Shown: positions 15,973-24,073, counted from the stretch's first letter. The stretch is DNA of 32,794 nt from Flavobacterium sp. (GCA_020048955.1 JAIFLT010000137.1:1-32794); one strand, 5' to 3'. A program made the numbers and translations. The notes: generated from the letters alone by a model not told the origin.

Positions 15973-17040
15973 CTATATCTTCACAGTCCAACCAAAAGTA
16001 TCTTCAGCCAATTTATATTGAATTTTAGTTAAATCTTCTTTTAATTGTAAGGCAAATGAATTTTCAATTTTTGGCAATTCATATTCAGTTCCTTGGTAGG
16101 CGAAAGCTACAATTGGACTTACAACAGCAGCTGTTCCTGCACCAAAAATTTCTTTCAAACTTCCGTCTTTGGCAGCATTTACTAATTCTTCAACTAATAC
16201 TGAACGAACTTCTACGGCTAATCCATCACGTTGTGCTAATTCAATTAAACTTTTTCTAGTTACACCATCCAAAATTCTTTCGCTTGTTGGAGCTGTATAT
16301 AAAGTATCATTTATTCTAATGAAAACATTCATCGTTCCAGCTTCTTCAAGTTTGGTATGTGTTGCATCATCAGTCCAAATGATTTGTTGATACCCTTTTT
16401 CGTTAGCTAATTTTGTTGGATAAAACTGTGCCGAATAATTACCTGCAGCTTTTGCAGCTCCAATTCCTCCATTTGCAGCACGACTATAATGTTCAGCAAT
16501 AATCACTTTCACTTCACCCGAGTAGTATGATTTTGCTGGTGAAAGAATAATCATAAAACGATATTCATTAGATGGTTGTGCAATTACTCCATGTCCGGTA
16601 GCAATCATAAACGGACGAAGATACAACGTGTTTCCAAGTCCTTTTTTTACCCATGCTCTATCTAAATCGACAACAGTTTTCAATCCTTCCATAAAAATAT
16701 TTTCAGGAACTTCGGGCATTGCCATTCTTTTTGCCGATTTGTTGAAACGTTTAAAATTTTCATCAGGTCGAAATAACCAAACATCATCATTTTCATCTTT
16801 ATAAGCCTTCATTCCTTCAAAAATGGCTTGTCCATAATGAAAAACTTTAGCCGAAGGATCAATTAAAAAAGGTTCGTAGGGTTTGATAATTGGTTTTTGC
16901 CATGCGCCATCTTTAAAATCACAAATAAGCATGTGGTCTGAGAAAATAGTTCCGAAGGTTAAGTTTTCAAAATCTACCGAAGCAATTTTTGACGATGAAG
17001 CTTTAACTATATCGATTTCGATAGTGTTGTTTAAAGTCAT
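15973..17040 (-). CDS. ilvE: Branched-chain amino acid aminotransferase
   Basis: It interconverts leucine, isoleucine and valine with their 2-oxo acids using PLP. The 355-aa length and the blocks KVFHYGQAIFEGMKAY (65-80), LRPFMIATG (141-149), GGIGAAKAAGNYSAQ (191-205, Schiff-base Lys197) and EEAGTMNVFI are those of the class IV, eukaryote-like BCAT (type II) common in Bacteroidota. It is monocistronic as far as seen, with no ilv or leu genes adjacent. A 16-bp perfect inverted repeat lies 19-69 bp upstream of the ATG and no TAnnTTTG box was found there, so control may be unusual. Confidence 0.95.
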   Translation of the reverse strand: MTLNNTIEIDIVKASSSKIASVDFENLTFGTIFSDHMLICDFKDGAWQKPIIKPYEPFLIDPSAKVFHYGQAIFEGMKAYKDENDDVWLFRPDENFKRFNKSAKRMAMPEVPENIFMEGLKTVVDLDRAWVKKGLGNTLYLRPFMIATGHGVIAQPSNEYRFMIILSPAKSYYSGEVKVIIAEHYSRAANGGIGAAKAAGNYSAQFYPTKLANEKGYQQIIWTDDATHTKLEEAGTMNVFIRINDTLYTAPTSERILDGVTRKSLIELAQRDGLAVEVRSVLVEELVNAAKDGSLKEIFGAGTAAVVSPIVAFAYQGTEYELPKIENSFALQLKEDLTKIQYKLAEDTFGWTVKI

Positions 17041-17058
17041 TTAGTGTGAGTTTATTTC

Positions 17059-17109
17059 TTAATTATTTTTATAAAAAACTGTTTTTTAATTAGTTATAAA
17101 AATAATTAA
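17059..17109. promoter_or_regulatory. 16-bp perfect inverted repeat upstream of ilvE
   Basis: ttaattatttttataa (17059-17074) and ttataaaaataattaa (17094-17109) are exact complements with a 19-bp spacer. It could be a dimeric-repressor operator, or a leader hairpin if transcription starts further upstream. All 32 arm bases are A or T, which raises the chance expectation. Confidence 0.5.
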
Positions 17110-17249
17110 CTATTATTTTGTTTCTGCTAAACTAATAAAAAAATAGTTTGAATTTGTTGTCATTAAAATTTATTTATTCACTATTTATTGAGGTTATCAA
17201 CTAATGAATTTTATCTAACAAAAAGTATGAAAAATTGCAATAAACTCCT

Positions 17250-17257
17250 TAATTTTG
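17250..17257 (+). promoter_or_regulatory. -7 promoter box TAATTTTG for the DUF4920 unit
   Basis: An exact TAnnTTTG, 23 nt before ATG 17281. Longer in-frame starts at 17188 and 17227 lie upstream of this box, which favours 17281, where a clean lipoprotein signal begins. Confidence 0.5.
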
Positions 17258-17280
17258 CTATACTTAAAATTTTAATTGAA

Positions 17281-17772
17281 ATGAAAAAAATAGTTATTGC
17301 AGCGTTTGTTTTATTAGCCATAATAAGTTGCAAAAAAAGTGAAGAAGTAAAAGTAGAGGCAAAACCTGCTTCTTATGCTGAGTTTGGAGATAAAATAACT
17401 GCTGATAAAGCAATTTCATCAGAAGAGCTTCTTGAAAAATATAAAACAATGAAAGAAACAGATACACTTCAAGTAAAAGTAGCTTCTAAAATTGTTGATG
17501 TTTGCCAAAAGAAAGGATGCTGGATGAATTTGAATTTGGGAAATGAAGAGACTGCTTTTGTAAAATTTAAAGATTATGGTTTTTTTATGCCTTTTAATGC
17601 TGCTGGAAGTGAAACAATTGTAAACGGAAAAGCTTTTGTAGAATTAACCTCTATCGAAGATTTGAAAGAGTATGCTAAAGATGCAGGAAAATCGCAAGCT
17701 GCAATTGATAGTATTGTGGCACCAGAAAAAAAATATTCTTTTTTAGCAGATGGTGTTTTAATTAAAAAATAA
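17281..17772 (+). CDS. DUF4920 family lipoprotein
   Basis: A 163-aa lipoprotein: MKKIVIAAFVLLAIISC with Cys17 as the lipid attachment site. Residues about 55-135 match DUF4920: a KVASKIVDVCQKKGCWMNL block with the conserved CxxxGCWM motif, then AFVKFKDYGFFMPFNAAGSE. The two Cys of CxxxGC could bind a metal or form a disulfide; the biochemical role is unknown. ATG 17281 is chosen because it starts a proper lipoprotein signal just after a promoter box. The TAA overlaps the ATG of the next gene by one base, so the two are coupled. Confidence 0.9.
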   Translation: MKKIVIAAFVLLAIISCKKSEEVKVEAKPASYAEFGDKITADKAISSEELLEKYKTMKETDTLQVKVASKIVDVCQKKGCWMNLNLGNEETAFVKFKDYGFFMPFNAAGSETIVNGKAFVELTSIEDLKEYAKDAGKSQAAIDSIVAPEKKYSFLADGVLIKK

Positions 17773-18227
17773 TGAAAAAGTTATTGCTACTTCTACTTCT
17801 TTCAGTAAGCATTTTTTCTTGTCAAAATAAAGAAGATAAAAAATCGGTAGGAAAGGAAGCTTGTGCCAATGATTCAACTAAAGAAAAGAAATTTGAGATG
17901 TATGAAATGTCTGAAATGGCTTCGCTTATGGAACAAATGTATGCGCACAATCAACAATTGAGATTGCGAATTATTAAAGGAGATACGGTTGGGAAATTCC
18001 CACAATTTTTCAATAATATTTATACAGCAACATTCACAACGCCCAGTGATAACGATGCTTTTTTTAAAGAAAATGCCGATAACTACATTGCAGCTCAAAA
18101 ATTAATATATTCTGAAACTGAAAATGTAAAAGAGAATTTTAATAAAGGAGTTGATGCTTGTGTTACTTGCCATAAAGGGAAATGTGGTGGACCAATTCCG
18201 AGAATTAAGAAATTGTATATTAAGTAA
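17772..18227 (+). CDS. Lipoprotein with a C-terminal CxxCH heme-binding motif
   Basis: A 151-aa product with a lipoprotein signal (MKKLLLLLLLSVSIFSC, Cys17). The mature part is mostly helical (SEMASLMEQMYAHNQQLRLR; FNNIYTATFTTPSDND), and the C-terminal ACVTCHKGKCGGPIPRIKKL carries one CxxCH motif, the covalent heme c attachment signature. The four-helix character with CxxCH near the C-terminus recalls cytochrome c'-like proteins. It starts on the stop of the DUF4920 gene (TAATG), which points to a joint envelope role, perhaps redox. The axial ligand is not obvious. Confidence 0.82.
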   Translation: MKKLLLLLLLSVSIFSCQNKEDKKSVGKEACANDSTKEKKFEMYEMSEMASLMEQMYAHNQQLRLRIIKGDTVGKFPQFFNNIYTATFTTPSDNDAFFKENADNYIAAQKLIYSETENVKENFNKGVDACVTCHKGKCGGPIPRIKKLYIK

Positions 18228-18229
18228 TC

Positions 18230-18892
18230 TTGAAACGAGAAATCCTTACCACAAACGATGGTTCAACAACCATTTACTTACCCGATTGGGAAGAAAGTTA
18301 TCATTCTAAACATGGTGCAATTCAAGAAGCTTATCATGTTTTTATAAAAAGCGGACTTTCTTTGTTTAAAGGAAAGTCTGTTTCAATTTTAGAGATTGGC
18401 TTTGGAACTGGTTTGAATGCTTTTATAACTTATCTTGAAGCTCAAAAAGTCAATCAATCCGTTCATTATGTTGGGGTAGAAGCCTATCCTGTTCAAGCGG
18501 AAGAAGCGTTACAAATGAATTATGTTTCCGAATTGAATGTTTCTAATAAAACAGAAGTTTTTAATAGAATACATCAAATTTCTTGGGAAGAGAAACATAC
18601 TATTGCATCTAATTTTTCATTAACCAAAAGAAAACAATTCTTTCAAGATATTATTGATGAAAATGCTTTTGATTTGATTTATTTTGATGCTTTCGGTTTT
18701 AGAGTGCAACCCGAATTATGGTCGGAAGAAATTTTTAAAAAAATGTATAATGCGCTAAAGTCTAATGGTGTCTTAGTTACTTATGCTTGCCGTTCTTCAA
18801 TTAAAAATGCTATGTTAGCTTCTGGTTTTAAAGTAGAAAAGCTTCCAGGTGCACCAGGAAAGCGAGAAATGTTGCGCGCTACCAAAATTTAA
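18230..18892 (+). CDS. mnmD: tRNA 5-aminomethyl-2-thiouridine methyltransferase MnmD
   Basis: MnmD is the SAM-dependent domain that makes the final methylation of mnm5(s2)U at wobble position 34; here it is a stand-alone 220-aa protein rather than the MnmC fusion of E. coli. Seen: MKREILTTNDGSTTIYLPDW (1-20), YHSKHGAIQEAYHVFI (about 24-39), the SAM loop ILEIGFGTGLNA (about 53-64) and IYFDAFGFRVQPELWS (about 149-164). The start is a TTG at 18230: in-frame upstream there is only GTA and ATC before a stop at 18221, and family members begin MKRE. It begins 2 nt after the cytochrome-like lipoprotein stop, so it is cotranscribed with it despite the unrelated function. Confidence 0.93.
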   Translation: MKREILTTNDGSTTIYLPDWEESYHSKHGAIQEAYHVFIKSGLSLFKGKSVSILEIGFGTGLNAFITYLEAQKVNQSVHYVGVEAYPVQAEEALQMNYVSELNVSNKTEVFNRIHQISWEEKHTIASNFSLTKRKQFFQDIIDENAFDLIYFDAFGFRVQPELWSEEIFKKMYNALKSNGVLVTYACRSSIKNAMLASGFKVEKLPGAPGKREMLRATKI

Positions 18893-18925
18893 CTTATTAT
18901 TTAAATTTTGTATTTTTTTATTAGT

Positions 18926-18933
18926 TAACTTTG
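18926..18933 (+). promoter_or_regulatory. -7 promoter box TAACTTTG for the 65-aa gene
   Basis: An exact TAnnTTTG, with a TTTG at 18907-18910 upstream (15-nt spacer, slightly short). The predicted leader to ATG 18996 is about 55 nt. Confidence 0.45.
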
Positions 18934-18995
18934 AAATTGTTAAACGTTCTTACTAAATCTACATTTAACAAGTCTAACCAATTTATCTAATCATT

Positions 18996-19193
18996 ATGTC
19001 AAGATTAATTTATGACTACACCAAGTCGGTGCTTGAAAGAGTGAGCTTTGATGCTAAGCTTTTTTGCAAAGAATTGGATAAGGCATTCAGAGTGCTTTTA
19101 CCTTATGAAGTGGAACAGTTATCAGAATGGTTGTTCAATTTCACTAAAGAAAAGCCAGAGTTAAGGCAATGTTTACTGATTATGAACAAATAA
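18996..19193 (+). CDS. Small conserved hypothetical protein (65 aa)
   Basis: A soluble, helical 65-aa protein (MSRLIYDYTKSVLERVSFDA; FCKELDKAFRVLLPYEVEQL; LSEWLFNFTKEKPELRQCLL) with two Cys. The ATG has its own promoter box and the gene is closed 4 nt later by a clean terminator, so it is a self-contained transcription unit, which supports it being real. From memory similar short proteins occur across Flavobacteriaceae. The function is unknown. Confidence 0.8.
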   Translation: MSRLIYDYTKSVLERVSFDAKLFCKELDKAFRVLLPYEVEQLSEWLFNFTKEKPELRQCLLIMNK

Positions 19194-19197
19194 AACT

Positions 19198-19225
19198 AAA
19201 AGGAACTTAAACGGTTCCTTTTTTT
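19198..19225 (+). terminator. Rho-independent terminator of the 65-aa gene
   Basis: Stem aaaaggaac (19198-19206) / gttcctttt (19214-19222), a 7-nt loop, with the T run extending to 19225. Confidence 0.9.
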
Positions 19226-19295
19226 GATTGATCAAGTAAGAAAAAATAATTTAAAAAATAGCAATTGTTTTTAATCGATAAAAAGTTTTTTTAAA

Positions 19296-20237
19296 TTATT
19301 TAGTAGCTTTTGGACTAACAATTTGAACGTTTTGAAAGGCAATAGCGCCTTTTACAACACCACTTATTGAAGATCTTAAAGCATCGATAATATGAATTTT
19401 TAATTCGTTTTTTGGATAAATTAAACTTACCTCACGGGCAGGTTTAGGCTCTTTAAATTGGCGAAGTTTTGCTTGATCTTTTTCTTTTAAATCTAAGGTA
19501 TGCAAGTAGGGAAGTAGCGTTGTTCCTAAGCCTTCATCGGCTAATTTTATTAAGGTTTCAAAACTACCGCTTTCTATTTGAAAATGATTGTGTTCAGCAT
19601 TAGTATTGTTTTTACACAAATTTAATATGCTATCTCTAAAACAATGTCCGTCTTGTAGGAGTAAAATTTCATCTAAATTCAAATCTGAAATTTCAATTTC
19701 CTTCTTAGAAAAACTCTCATGATTTTCTGAGATGTAAGCCACAAATGGCTCAAAATAAAGTACTACTTCTTTAATTTTTTCTTCATTTAGTGGAGTTGCA
19801 GCAATAGCAGCATCTAAATGACCATTATTTAATTTGAAAATAATATCTTCGGTATTCAATTCTTCAATAATCAGCTTAACTTTTGGATATTTTTTAATGA
19901 AATTCTTCAAAAACATGGGTAAAAGTGTAGGCATAATTGTTGGTATAATTCCCAAACGAAATTCACCACCAATAAATCCCTTTTGCTGATGAACAATATC
20001 TTGAATTCTATTGGCTTCATTGACTATATTCTTAGCTTGATTAACAATTTTTTGACCAATTTCTGTAAGTTGTATTGGCTTTTTGCTTCTATCAAATATT
20101 TGAATGTCAAGTTCGTCCTCTACTTTTTGAATTTGCATACTCAATGTGGGTTGGGTAACAAAACATTTTTCTGCAGCAAGCGTAAAATTCTTGTATTCAG
20201 CTACTGCTAATACGTATTGAAGTTGGGTAATAGTCAT
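19296..20237 (-). CDS. oxyR: Hydrogen-peroxide-sensing LysR regulator OxyR
   Basis: A 313-aa LysR-type regulator: HTH in residues 1-60 (LQYVLAVAEYKNFTLAAEKC, then TQPTLSMQIQKVEDEL), then a periplasmic-binding-like effector domain. The peroxide-sensing segment LLQDGHCFRDSILNLC places cysteines at residues 199 and 208, the same spacing and even the same numbering as the C199-C208 disulfide pair of E. coli OxyR, so identification is strong. It probably controls peroxide defence genes elsewhere in the genome. Its promoter has a TATATTTG box and 9-bp direct repeats that could be its own site. It is divergent from the small membrane protein of the SulP unit. Confidence 0.95.
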   Translation of the reverse strand: MTITQLQYVLAVAEYKNFTLAAEKCFVTQPTLSMQIQKVEDELDIQIFDRSKKPIQLTEIGQKIVNQAKNIVNEANRIQDIVHQQKGFIGGEFRLGIIPTIMPTLLPMFLKNFIKKYPKVKLIIEELNTEDIIFKLNNGHLDAAIAATPLNEEKIKEVVLYFEPFVAYISENHESFSKKEIEISDLNLDEILLLQDGHCFRDSILNLCKNNTNAEHNHFQIESGSFETLIKLADEGLGTTLLPYLHTLDLKEKDQAKLRQFKEPKPAREVSLIYPKNELKIHIIDALRSSISGVVKGAIAFQNVQIVSPKATK

Positions 20238-20256
20238 GGTATAGTAAAATTTGATG

Positions 20257-20294
20257 CAAATATAAAAACTATAAATTTATGTTATAACTATAAA
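20257..20294 (-). promoter_or_regulatory. oxyR promoter: TATATTTG box with upstream direct repeats
   Basis: A minus-strand TATATTTG (20264-20257) lies 19 nt before the ATG. Just upstream the 9-mer aactataaa occurs at 20267-20275 and 20286-20294, a 19-bp period (about two helical turns), flanking the palindrome ataaatttat. This would suit a LysR-type site that also reaches the divergent gene at 20368, but the region is very AT-rich. Confidence 0.4.
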
Positions 20295-20354
20295 GGATAA
20301 TAATTTATTTGTTAAAGTTTACAATAGATTTTTCATTTATCTATCTGAAAAGCA

Positions 20355-20362
20355 TATTTTTG
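20355..20362 (+). promoter_or_regulatory. -7 box TATTTTTG only 5 nt before an ATG (leaderless start)
   Basis: An exact TAnnTTTG immediately before ATG 20368. If used, transcription would begin at or next to the start codon. Confidence 0.45.
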
Positions 20363-20367
20363 TTTTT

Positions 20368-20655
20368 ATGAAGTCAGTAGCCAGAATTTTAATTATTCTT
20401 TTTATCACTTATTTATCAATGCCTACAATAGTATCGTTGATTGAAAAGAATACTGATGTGTCTTTTTTTTATAGCTTTGCTGAAGAAGAAATCTATAAAG
20501 ATTTAAAAGAAATTAAGGCAGATTTGAAACAACAATTTGATTATCCAAACATGGTTTTAAAAATTAAATTAAATTCTAAAATCAATTCTGAAAATTTGTT
20601 ATACCATGTCAAAGTTTTAGAAGAAATTTTTTCTCCACCACCAGAATTAGGTTAA
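20368..20655 (+). CDS. Small membrane-anchored protein upstream of the SulP transporter
   Basis: A 95-aa protein with one N-terminal hydrophobic helix (ARILIILFITYLSMPTIVSL, about residues 5-24) that can be an uncleaved anchor, then a charged helical part (EEEIYKDLKEIKADLKQQFD) and a strand/helix end with a PPPELG tail. No known domain. It lies 65 nt before the SulP gene on the same strand with no terminator between, so it may be cotranscribed with SulP and carbonic anhydrase and could be an accessory of that transporter (inference). Confidence 0.72.
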   Translation: MKSVARILIILFITYLSMPTIVSLIEKNTDVSFFYSFAEEEIYKDLKEIKADLKQQFDYPNMVLKIKLNSKINSENLLYHVKVLEEIFSPPPELG

Positions 20656-20720
20656 TACTTTTTGTTTTTAGGCTTTCAAATGGCTTGAAGCTAACTTTTT
20701 TTAAAAATTTATTTATAGGT

Positions 20721-22376
20721 ATGTCAAAAAAAAATAACTTTTTTATTAACCTTAAATCTGATTTTGCTGCAGGTTTAGTGGTTTTTTTGGTGGCGTTGCC
20801 ATTGTGCCTTGGAATTGCATTAGCAAGTGGTGCACCATTATTTTCTGGAATTATTTCGGGTGTTGTAGGTGGTATTGTGGTGGGTTATTTGAGTCAATCT
20901 CATTTAAGCGTTTCTGGTCCGGCGGCTGGTTTAACAGCAATTATTTTAACAGCAATAACCGATTTGGGTTCCTTTAACGCTTTTTTATTAGCCGTTTTTA
21001 TAGCAGGAATTATCCAATTAATATTGGGATTTGTTAAAGCGGGAACAATTTCTAATTATTTTCCTAATAACGTTATCGAAGGGATGCTTGCCGGAATTGG
21101 TGTAATCATTATTCTAAAACAAATTCCACATGCTTTTGGTTATGATCCTGATTTTGAAGGTGATGAATCATTTTTTCAACCCGATGGACAAAACACCTTT
21201 TCAGAAATTTTTCATGTTTTTAATCATGTACAAATTGGTTCGATTGTAATTGCACTAATTTCTTTGGCACTATTAATATTATGGAATAAAGTAGATTTTT
21301 TAAAGAAAATAAAGCTAGTACCACCAGCATTAGTAGCTGTAATTGTTAGTATTTTATTGAATGAATTTTTTGTTCAATCGGGAAGTAATTTGGCAATTGC
21401 AAAGGAACATTTGGTTAGTTTGCCAATTCCTTCAACATTACAAGAATTTAAAAATTTAGTTGTATTACCAGATTTTATGGCATTTTCTAATTCTAAAGTA
21501 TGGATAGTTGGAGTTACTATTGCTGTTGTGGCCTCAATTGAAACACTTTTGTGCATTGAAGCTGCTGATAGAATGGATGCTCAAAAACGGTATACCAATA
21601 CCAATGTAGAACTGAAAGCTCAAGGAATAGGTAATATTGTTAGTTCGCTTTTAGGAGGCTTGCCTATGACTTCTGTTGTAGTTAGAACTTCTGCAAATAA
21701 TGATGCAGGGGCAAAATCAAAAATGTCTGCGATAATTCATGGAGTACTTTTGCTAGTGAGTGTTTTAGTAATTCCTTCAATATTGAATAAAATTCCCCTA
21801 GCAACACTAGCAGCGGTTTTGTTATTAGTGGGATATAAGTTGGCAAATCCTAAAACTATTAAGCATTTTTGGGAAAAAGATAAAATATATCAGTTTATCC
21901 CTTTCATCTTTACATTTGTTGCAGTTGTTGCTACCGACCTACTGAAAGGAGTAGCACTTGGTATGGTGATTAATATTGTTTTTATTTTAATTGGTAATTC
22001 TAAACGTGCTTATAATTTTAAAATTGAAGATTATCATGAAGGCGATATAATTTATATAGATTTAGCCCAAGAGGTTTCATTTTTAAATAAATCGGCTATT
22101 AAAGATACTTTAAATAAAATTCCTGAAAATTCAAGAGTAGTAATAAATGCTAGTGCTACCGCATATATTGCTCATGATGTTTTAGATTTAATTCAAGAGT
22201 TTAAAAATATAAAAGCTAAAGATTTAAATATTAATGTTAAATTAGTAGGTTTTAAAGAAGGTTATAAGCTTGAAAATAGTGATGGATATCAAAATACAGT
22301 AACCATTGAGCATAAGTATAATGTTCTTAAAAGAAAATTGGAGACTATAGAAAATAAAAACATAATATTTAAATAA
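20721..22376 (+). CDS. SulP family anion transporter with STAS domain, probable bicarbonate uptake
   Basis: A 551-aa inner-membrane protein with about 12-14 hydrophobic segments, opening with LKSDFAAGLVVFLVALPLCL and SVSGPAAGLTAII (SLC26/SulP signature), and containing the EAADRMDAQKRYTNTNVELK and GGLPMTSVVVRTSANNDAGA loops. A C-terminal STAS-like domain (about 440-535) follows. SulP proteins carry sulfate, bicarbonate or other anions. Here the gene is 8 nt from a beta-carbonic anhydrase, which favours bicarbonate, as in BicA/DAB-like uptake. The ATG at 20721 is used rather than the in-frame TTG at 20685 because the family's N-terminus (SKKNNFFINLKSDFAAG) begins there. Confidence 0.9.
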   Translation: MSKKNNFFINLKSDFAAGLVVFLVALPLCLGIALASGAPLFSGIISGVVGGIVVGYLSQSHLSVSGPAAGLTAIILTAITDLGSFNAFLLAVFIAGIIQLILGFVKAGTISNYFPNNVIEGMLAGIGVIIILKQIPHAFGYDPDFEGDESFFQPDGQNTFSEIFHVFNHVQIGSIVIALISLALLILWNKVDFLKKIKLVPPALVAVIVSILLNEFFVQSGSNLAIAKEHLVSLPIPSTLQEFKNLVVLPDFMAFSNSKVWIVGVTIAVVASIETLLCIEAADRMDAQKRYTNTNVELKAQGIGNIVSSLLGGLPMTSVVVRTSANNDAGAKSKMSAIIHGVLLLVSVLVIPSILNKIPLATLAAVLLLVGYKLANPKTIKHFWEKDKIYQFIPFIFTFVAVVATDLLKGVALGMVINIVFILIGNSKRAYNFKIEDYHEGDIIYIDLAQEVSFLNKSAIKDTLNKIPENSRVVINASATAYIAHDVLDLIQEFKNIKAKDLNINVKLVGFKEGYKLENSDGYQNTVTIEHKYNVLKRKLETIENKNIIFK

Positions 22377-22384
22377 CAGCTAAG

Positions 22385-23029
22385 ATGAGTAGTGACTTTT
22401 ATAAAAAAATTCTCGATAACAATAAGAAATGGGTAGAAAATCAATTAGCTATTGATGTAGAATATTTTAAAGATTTAGCAAAAGGACAACAACCACCTTT
22501 GTTATGGATTGGATGTTCTGATAGTAGGGTTCCAGCTAATGAAATAATTGGAGCAAAACCAGGTGAAGTTTTTGTTCATAGAAATATTGCTAATATGGTA
22601 ATTCATAGTGATATGAACATGTTAAGTGTTTTAGATTATGCTGTAAATGTTTTAAAAGTAAAACATATTATTGTATGTGGTCATTATGGTTGTGGAGGTG
22701 TTAAAGCTGCAATGGGAAATCAATCTATAGGTTTGATAGATAACTGGATTCGACATATTAAAGATGTTTACAGACTACACGAGCATTACCTTGATACCAT
22801 TAAAGATGAAGAAGAGCGTTTCAATAAATTTGTTGAAGTTAATGCACAAGAACAGGTGTTTGATTTAGCCAAAACTTCGATAGTTCAAAATGCTTGGCGA
22901 AATGGACAAGCGTTAAGCCTTCATGGATGGACGTATGGTTTAAATTCTGGTTATGTAACAGACTTAGGCGTAAATATGAGTTCTAACAAAGAGTTAGATG
23001 AAGTATATCAATTAAAATTTTCAAATTAG
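22385..23029 (+). CDS. can: Beta-class carbonic anhydrase
   Basis: It interconverts CO2 and bicarbonate in the cytoplasm with a Zn centre. The 214-aa protein has WIGCSDSRVP (41-50: Zn ligand Cys44, Asp46-Arg48 dyad) and VCGHYGCGG (97-105: Zn ligands His100 and Cys103), plus HRNIANMV (65-72). All catalytic residues are present. It is 8 nt downstream of the SulP transporter in the same unit, which would set the fate of imported bicarbonate or trap CO2. Its end faces the end of sbtA across a short hairpin. Confidence 0.96.
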   Translation: MSSDFYKKILDNNKKWVENQLAIDVEYFKDLAKGQQPPLLWIGCSDSRVPANEIIGAKPGEVFVHRNIANMVIHSDMNMLSVLDYAVNVLKVKHIIVCGHYGCGGVKAAMGNQSIGLIDNWIRHIKDVYRLHEHYLDTIKDEEERFNKFVEVNAQEQVFDLAKTSIVQNAWRNGQALSLHGWTYGLNSGYVTDLGVNMSSNKELDEVYQLKFSN

Positions 23030-23038
23030 TTTTAAATA

Positions 23039-23069
23039 GAAAGACTACACTCTAGGAATGCAGTCTTTC
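23039..23069. terminator. Weak hairpin between convergent carbonic anhydrase and sbtA genes
   Basis: Stem gaaagact (23039-23046) / agtctttc (23062-23069) with a 15-nt loop. No long T tract follows on either strand, so it is a weak terminator at best. It is the only structure in the 73-bp gap. Confidence 0.5.
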
Positions 23070-23102
23070 AAACCAAAACATAAATGAAATATAAATTAAC
23101 TG

Positions 23103-24068
23103 TTAGTTATTTATCTGAATTATTGATAAATAAATTGGCATTCCTAAAGTTATATTAAAAGGAAAGGTAACAGCTAAAGCCATTGGTAAAAATAAACCAG
23201 GGTTTGCTTTGGGTACCGCTATTTTCATTGCCGCAGGAACAGCAATATAAGAAGCACTTGCCGCTAAAACAGAAAGCATAAATCTATTTCCGATGTCATT
23301 TGTTACAAAATGGCTTAGTATTGCAACCAAGCATCCGTTTATCAATGGAATTGCTATTGCAAAAATTACTGCAAACCATCCACTTTTAAGAAAATCACTT
23401 AATTTTTTACCGCTTACAATTCCCATATCTAATAAAAATATTGCAAGGAAACCTTTGAATAAATCATTTGTAAATGGTTTTATTCCCATAGCTTGCTCGT
23501 CACTAGCAAGTAAACCAATAACTAAACTTCCTAAAATTAGCAGAACGCTACCATTGGTAAAAGAATGTCTAACAATGGACAAAATTGAAGTGCTTACCTC
23601 TTTTTTGGTGTCAAATAATCTAATTAAAATGACACCAACCACAATGGCAGGCGCCTCCATTAAAGCCATTACAGCTACCATGTGCCCACTAAAACTCAGG
23701 TGTTGAATTTCAAGAAAAGAAGCCGCTGTTACAAAAGTTACCGCACTAACAGAGCCATAAGCTGCCGCAATTGCACCAGAATCATACACACTAAATTTTC
23801 TTCTTAAAATAAAATAGGAATAAAAAGGAATGATTAAAGCAATAAAAACACCAAACAAAACAGACCAAACAATTTCAATATTAAAGTGACTGTGAGCCAA
23901 TTCTTGTCCGCCTTTAAATCCTATTGAAAACAACAAATAGAGTGAAATAAATTTGGAGGAGTTTGGTGGTATTTCTAAATCACTTTTTAGTTTCACTGCA
24001 ATTATTCCAAGTAAAAAAAACAGTAAAGCTGGATTGGTTAAATTATCTAAAAGTAAGTTTAAGTTCAT
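23103..24068 (-). CDS. sbtA: SbtA-type sodium-dependent bicarbonate permease
   Basis: SbtA carries out high-affinity Na+/HCO3- symport in cyanobacteria. The 321-aa protein has about 10 hydrophobic helices and the family's conserved stretches: YGSVSAVTFVTAASFLE (about 104-120), GHMVAVMALMEAPAIVVG (128-145), LLDMGIVSGKKLSDF (about 213-227) and the inverted-repeat counterpart SASYIAVPAAMKIAVPKANP (about 272-291) followed by LALAVTFPFNI-like sequence. No SbtB (PII-like) gene is adjacent. It is last in a tight six-gene operon, 5 nt after sua5, and faces the SulP-carbonic anhydrase unit, which strengthens the bicarbonate assignment. Confidence 0.93.
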   Translation of the reverse strand: MNLNLLLDNLTNPALLFFLLGIIAVKLKSDLEIPPNSSKFISLYLLFSIGFKGGQELAHSHFNIEIVWSVLFGVFIALIIPFYSYFILRRKFSVYDSGAIAAAYGSVSAVTFVTAASFLEIQHLSFSGHMVAVMALMEAPAIVVGVILIRLFDTKKEVSTSILSIVRHSFTNGSVLLILGSLVIGLLASDEQAMGIKPFTNDLFKGFLAIFLLDMGIVSGKKLSDFLKSGWFAVIFAIAIPLINGCLVAILSHFVTNDIGNRFMLSVLAASASYIAVPAAMKIAVPKANPGLFLPMALAVTFPFNITLGMPIYLSIIQINN

Positions 24069-24073
24069 TGGTA

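Noticed and set aside
17188..17280. Longer N-terminus for the DUF4920 lipoprotein
   Set aside because: The extension precedes a promoter box and would bury the lipoprotein signal that begins at ATG 17281.
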